A stretch of DNA of 64,000 nucleotides from Solirubrobacter pauli (lineage in GTDB: Bacteria > Actinomycetota > Thermoleophilia > Solirubrobacterales > Solirubrobacteraceae): the NCBI RefSeq assembly GCF_003633755.1, contig NZ_RBIL01000001.1:1473426-1537425 (forward strand), read 5' to 3'. The first letter of the stretch is position 1, and each line of letters opens with the position of its first letter. Made by a program: the position numbers and the translations under genes. The notes beneath the pieces are model-generated. The model made no database searches. It saw only the letters and a list, made by a program, of their open reading frames with translations, and was not told the origin of the DNA. This document shows, one piece after another, positions 60,462-64,000 of this stretch.

Positions 60462-60673
60462 CGCACCGTTCTACGCAGCAGCACGAAGCAGATCGCGGCG
60501 ATCACGAGCGCGAGGATCGGCAGGCCGGCGCCGATGATGCCGAGGATCGCGAGGACGATCCCCACGGTGCCGATCAACCCGAATGCGCCGGTCGCGAGCA
60601 CGAGTTGGTAGGCGCGGTCGGCGCGCTGCTTGCGGGAGGGGCGGGAACCGCCGCGGCGTTCGAGATCGCTCAT
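60458..60673 (-). CDS. Small membrane protein of unknown function
   Basis: 71 residues: a basic N-terminus (MSDLERRGGSRPSRKQRADR) and two membrane helices (LVLATGAFGLIGTVGIVLAIL and GLPILALVIAAICFVLL). No family recognised; size and layout resemble small stress-linked membrane proteins. ATG at 60673 has CATCCT 8 nt upstream, a weaker match to the -10 pattern. It ends at a CTAG shared with CopC-CopD and is divergent from the phosphatase gene. Confidence 0.72.
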   Translation of the reverse strand: MSDLERRGGSRPSRKQRADRAYQLVLATGAFGLIGTVGIVLAILGIIGAGLPILALVIAAICFVLLRRTVR

Positions 60674-60698
60674 CGCCGTTAAGGATGCCACGGGTCAA

Positions 60699-60704
60699 TA
60701 CGAT
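60699..60704 (+). promoter_or_regulatory. -10 box TACGAT of the phosphatase gene (leaderless start)
   Basis: TACGAT lies 8 nt before the ATG at 60713, with no ribosome-binding site. Confidence 0.55.
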
Positions 60705-60712
60705 CCCGCCCG

Positions 60713-62704
60713 ATGAGCGACCCGCTCCGCTCACTGGCGGACGCTGCACGCGCGGTCACGGCCGCCGCGACCGACCAAGCTGTGCTGGACATCGTCGCGG
60801 CCGCCGCGCGCGACGTGATCGGTGCGCGTCAGGCCGTCGCCCGACGCGGGCCCAACGGCGCGCCGCACGGCCCGCGGCTCGTCGCGCCGCTCGTGGCCCG
60901 TTACGGCTCCAGCCTCGGGCTGCTGGAGCTGTGGGACAAGGACGGGGCGTTCACGCGCGACGACGAGACGATCGTGGCCGCGCTCGCGCAGATGGCCGCG
61001 AACGCGATCGAGACGCTCGAGCTGCTCAACCGCGAGCACGCGGCGCGCCTGGAGGCCGAGGAGACCGGCCGGCGGCTGCTGCTCGAGAAGCAGCGCGCGG
61101 AGGCGCTGCACCGCGTCGGGCAGGCGATCTCGCGCCGGCTCGAGCTGCAGGAGATCGTGCAGCTGGCGACGGACGCGGCGCGTGAGCTGACCCCCGCGCA
61201 GTTCGGCGCCTTCTTCTACAACGTGCTCTCGGACGCGGGCGAGGCGTACATGCTCTACACGCTCTCGGGCGTGGAGCGCAGCGTGTTCGAGCGGTTCCCG
61301 ATGCCGCGCAACACGGACATCTTCGCGCCGACGTTCAACGGCGAGGGCATCGTCCGCATCGACGACGTCCGCCAGGACGCGCGGTACGGCCGCAGCGCGC
61401 CCTACAACGGCATGCCCGACGGCCACCTGCCCGTCCGCAGCTACCTCGCGGTGCCGGTGATGGCGAGCGACGGCGAGGTCGTCGGCGGCCTCTTCTTCGG
61501 CCACCCGGAGCCCGGCATGTTCACCGCCGAGGACGAGCACATGGTCGCCGGGATCGCGGCGCAGTCGGCGATCGCGATCGAGAACGCGCGCCTGTACCAG
61601 GAGCGCACGCGCACCGCCCAGACGCTGCAGCGCGCGCTCCTGCCGCCCCACCTGCCGACGATCGACGGCCTCGAGCTGGCCGCCACCTACCGCGCCGCGG
61701 GCGAGGGCAACGAGGTCGGCGGCGACTTCTACGACGTGTTCGTCCAGGGCGACGGCAGCTACGCGCTCGTCGTCGGCGACGTGTGCGGCAAGGGCCCGCA
61801 GGCCGCGGCCGTGACCGCGCTGGGCCGCTACACGCTGCGCGCGCACGCGGTCGCTGGCCTGCGCCCGAGCTACCAGCTCCTGCGCCTGAACGACCAGCTG
61901 CTGCGCCAGCAGGCGCCCGGCTTCGTCACCGCCGCGCTCGCCCGCGTCGACCTCACGCCCACCGGCGCGGACCTGGAGCTCTCGACCGCCGGCCACCCGC
62001 TGCCGATCCTCGCCCGCGCCGACGGCACCGCCGCGCCGGTCGGCGACGTCGGCACGCCGCTGGGCATCCTCGAGCGCCCGGAGCTGCCGGAGATCACCGC
62101 GACCCTCGAGCCCGGCGACCTGCTCGTCTTCTACACCGACGGCGTGAGCGAGGCCGCCGCGCCGCGCCGGATCCTGACCGAGCACGACCTCGCCGCGCTC
62201 GTGGCCGAGAAGGCGGCAGAAGGCCCGCGCGCGGTCGTCGAGCACCTCGAGCGCGTCGCGGTCGAGAACGCCGGCGGCCAGCCGCGCGACGACATCGCCT
62301 GCCTGGCGCTGCGGATCGCGGCGCCGCTGCGCGTGTCCGAGCGGTTCCCCGCCGTGCCGCGCGCCGCGCACGACGTCGCCGACGCGCTCGCCCCGGTCGC
62401 GGAGGAGCTGGGCGAGCGGCTCGCGCAGGACGTGCGCCTGCTCGCGACCGAGCTCGTCGCCAACGCCGTCCGGCACACGGGCGTCGAGGACGGGACGGTC
62501 GCGATCGAGCTGCGGATCGCCCCGCGCACCGTGCACCTGAGCGTCTCCGACGACGGGCCCGGCTTCCCCCTGCCCGAACGCCCGATCGCCAACCCCGAGG
62601 GCCCGGGCGGGTGGGGCCTGTACCTCGTCGACCAGTGCGCCGCCCGCTGGGGTGCCGAGCGCACCGACCGCCACCGCGTGTGGCTGGAGCTGGACCGTGG
62701 CTGA
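60713..62704 (+). CDS. GAF-GAF-PP2C phosphatase with C-terminal anti-sigma kinase domain
   Basis: 663 residues, cytoplasmic. Order: partial GAF (1-105), coiled coil (about 105-140), GAF (about 140-300), SpoIIE/RsbU-type PP2C phosphatase (about 310-540; GGDFYDVF, VGDVCGKG, VFYTDGVSEA, DDIACLAL), and a RsbW-like HATPase (about 555-663; TELVANAVRHTG, DDGPGF, GGWGLYLV). It thus joins the phosphatase and the anti-sigma kinase of a partner-switching system in one chain. Its stop overlaps the STAS gene by 8 bp. It should control phosphorylation of that STAS protein in answer to a GAF ligand. Confidence 0.92.
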   Translation: MSDPLRSLADAARAVTAAATDQAVLDIVAAAARDVIGARQAVARRGPNGAPHGPRLVAPLVARYGSSLGLLELWDKDGAFTRDDETIVAALAQMAANAIETLELLNREHAARLEAEETGRRLLLEKQRAEALHRVGQAISRRLELQEIVQLATDAARELTPAQFGAFFYNVLSDAGEAYMLYTLSGVERSVFERFPMPRNTDIFAPTFNGEGIVRIDDVRQDARYGRSAPYNGMPDGHLPVRSYLAVPVMASDGEVVGGLFFGHPEPGMFTAEDEHMVAGIAAQSAIAIENARLYQERTRTAQTLQRALLPPHLPTIDGLELAATYRAAGEGNEVGGDFYDVFVQGDGSYALVVGDVCGKGPQAAAVTALGRYTLRAHAVAGLRPSYQLLRLNDQLLRQQAPGFVTAALARVDLTPTGADLELSTAGHPLPILARADGTAAPVGDVGTPLGILERPELPEITATLEPGDLLVFYTDGVSEAAAPRRILTEHDLAALVAEKAAEGPRAVVEHLERVAVENAGGQPRDDIACLALRIAAPLRVSERFPAVPRAAHDVADALAPVAEELGERLAQDVRLLATELVANAVRHTGVEDGTVAIELRIAPRTVHLSVSDDGPGFPLPERPIANPEGPGGWGLYLVDQCAARWGAERTDRHRVWLELDRG

Positions 62705-63035
62705 GATCACCACCGAGCCGCTCGGCCCGGGAACGGCCGTCGTCGCCGTGACCGGCGAGATCACGTTCTCGAACGTCGCGGCGCTGGACCGCCAGCTCGC
62801 GCTCGCGCTGGCCGAGGCCACCCACCTCGTCGTCGACCTCACGGCCGTGGCCTTCATCGACTCGTCGGGGCTGTCCACGCTGCTCACGGCGAGCGCCCGC
62901 GCGCGTGAGGACGGCGGCACCGTCGCCCTCGTGCTCACGCAGGACGAGCCGCCGTCGATCTTCCGCTTCCGCGGCGTGGACCGCCTGCTCGCGCTCTACC
63001 CGAGCCGCGAGGCGGCGCTGGCCGCCGTGTCCTGA
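62697..63035 (+). CDS. STAS-domain anti-sigma factor antagonist
   Basis: 112 residues, single STAS domain. The phosphorylation site is in AFIDSSGLSTLL (S56/S57). By analogy with RsbV/SpoIIAA, the unphosphorylated form would bind an anti-sigma kinase. The GTG overlaps the phosphatase/kinase gene by 8 bp, so both partners are made together. No sigma factor gene of the SigB type lies next to it. Confidence 0.92.
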   Translation: MAEITTEPLGPGTAVVAVTGEITFSNVAALDRQLALALAEATHLVVDLTAVAFIDSSGLSTLLTASARAREDGGTVALVLTQDEPPSIFRFRGVDRLLALYPSREAALAAVS

Positions 63036-63105
63036 CGCGCCCCGCACGATTTCGGCCCTGCGGTCCACACACCGCACGTCCTCCGGTCGGCACGCTGTCG
63101 CGACC

Positions 63106-64000
63106 GTGCAGAACGGTCTGGTCCTCCCCGGCGGCGGGGCGCGCGGCGCGTACGAGGCCGGCGCCCTCTCGATCCTGCTCCCCGCGCTCGAGGCGCGCGG
63201 GGAGCGGGTCGACATCGTCTGCGGGACGAGCGTCGGCGGCATCAACGCGGCGGTCGTCGCGGCCGTGGCGGCGTTGCCCGCGCGTGAGCAGGCGCTGACG
63301 TTCCTGGAGCGCTGGCGCTCCGTCCGCAAGGGGTCGGTGATCCGGCCGGTGATCGGCGTCGGCACCGGGATCGGGCTCGCGCGCCTCGCGGGCGAGCTGC
63401 TCGAGCTGCCGGGGCTGCGGGCGGCCTCGCTGCTGGACCCGTCGCCGCTCGCGCACAGCCTCAGCCGCTGGATCGACTGGGACGCGCTGCACGCCAACGT
63501 CGCGGGGCGCGCGATCGACGCGGTCTGCGTCGTGGCCACGTCGGTCGAGCGCGGCGTGCCGGTGGGGTTCGTCGAGAGCGCGGCCCGGCCACCCCGCGGC
63601 GATCACGAGATCGAGTACGTGCACACGCGGCTCGACGGCCGCCATGTCCGGGCCAGCGCCGCGATCCCGTTGCTGTTCCCGCCGGTCGAGGTGACCGCGC
63701 CGCTCGGCGCCGCGGGGCACTACGTCGACGGCGCCACCCGCTTGAACGCGCCGATCTCCCCCGCTCTGGCGCTCGGCGCCGAACGGGTCATCGTGGTCGG
63801 CTACGAGCCGTTCGCCGTCGCGCACCCACCCGGGCGCGCCGCCACGCCGCGGCTGGCCGACGTCGCCGCCAACGCGCTCGACGGGCTGCTGCTGGACCAG
63901 GTCGCCCATGACGTGCGCCGGATGCTCGCGGTCAACGCGTTCTTCGCCGAGCACGCGACGACGGGCACGTCGCGCGCGGCCCGCGCGTACCGCGAGGCGC
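63106..64000 (+). CDS. Patatin-like phospholipase (3' end beyond window)
   Basis: 298 residues visible; the frame is open to the window edge. It starts VQNGLVLPGGGARGAYEAGA: oxyanion-hole GGGARG (9-14), nucleophile in GTSVGG (S42) and the catalytic Asp in YVDGATR (D208), so the Ser-Asp dyad is complete. It hydrolyses acyl chains from lipids in the cytoplasm or at the membrane. The GTG at 63106 is the first start in frame before the hydrophobic strand; CACGCT 9 nt upstream could be a weak -10 box. The 70 bp before it hold nothing else I can see. Confidence 0.87.
   Translation, partial: MQNGLVLPGGGARGAYEAGALSILLPALEARGERVDIVCGTSVGGINAAVVAAVAALPAREQALTFLERWRSVRKGSVIRPVIGVGTGIGLARLAGELLELPGLRAASLLDPSPLAHSLSRWIDWDALHANVAGRAIDAVCVVATSVERGVPVGFVESAARPPRGDHEIEYVHTRLDGRHVRASAAIPLLFPPVEVTAPLGAAGHYVDGATRLNAPISPALALGAERVIVVGYEPFAVAHPPGRAATPRLADVAANALDGLLLDQVAHDVRRMLAVNAFFAEHATTGTSRAARAYREA

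Overview
The window is very GC-rich, gene-dense DNA from a high-GC Gram-positive bacterium. Protein style (Ala/Gly/Pro-rich linkers, many secreted proteins with AxA signal-peptide sites, FG-GAP and LVIVD propellers, ECF42 sigma factors with DGPF partners, DUF1775/CopC copper proteins) and the gene starts suggest an actinobacterium, most likely of the Thermoleophilia/Solirubrobacterales; this assignment is inferred from style, not from a marker gene. No rRNA, tRNA, CRISPR array, insertion sequence or prophage was seen. Two genes run off the window: a secreted protein at the left edge and a patatin at the right edge.

Translation and transcription signals are unusually readable. Most genes inside operons overlap their neighbour by 4 bp (ATGA or GTGA). 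About sixteen operon-first genes have a TANNNT hexamer only 6-9 nt before the start codon and no Shine-Dalgarno site, the picture expected of leaderless mRNAs. Six convergent gene pairs overlap at their 3' ends, three of them sharing the palindrome CTAG as both stop codons.

Layout. 1-15047 (minus strand): secreted and envelope genes (alkaline phosphatase, FG-GAP protein, first copper cluster with DUF1775 and CopC-CopD, lipoprotein, branched-chain-type binding protein, LVIVD propeller), a class III nucleotide cyclase with two CHASE2 domains, DUF3307 and FecR-like proteins. 15142-19306: GNAT, fumarylacetoacetase, then a response regulator / histidine kinase / HPt phosphorelay. 19303-22586: DedA-type membrane protein and a secreted M1 metallopeptidase. 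22672-26118: a TetR-controlled exporter operon that carries an AlkX/YcaQ-type DNA glycosylase. 26131-28746: ribokinase, phosphoesterase, and an autoregulated SRPBCC-ArsR pair. 28895-29164 is non-coding but strongly structured. 30931-39415 holds a little-known multi-gene locus: an LRR protein and a nucleosidase-fold-like protein on one strand, and on the other two large paralogous proteins flanking a SWIM zinc-finger protein. 39397-43808: metallo-beta-lactamase/rhodanese protein, ClpE-like unfoldase, diguanylate cyclase. 43878-49148: two separate DGPF-ECF42 sigma-factor pairs around a flavin monooxygenase. 49231-55987: acyl-CoA ligase, glucuronyl-epimerase-like lipoprotein, fatty-acid desaturase plus cyclopropane synthase, DEAD-box helicase. 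56062-60673: cytochrome c lipoprotein and a second, larger copper cluster (CopC, DUF1775, an unknown protein, CopC-CopD). 60713-64000: a PP2C phosphatase/anti-sigma kinase plus STAS partner-switch pair and a patatin.

The most promising items are the LRR/nucleosidase-like/SWIM/paralog locus, the co-regulated exporter plus DNA glycosylase operon, the structured RNA candidate at 28921-29125, the six secreted copper-cluster proteins that all appear to mature to an N-terminal histidine, and a C-terminal module shared by two otherwise unrelated secreted proteins.
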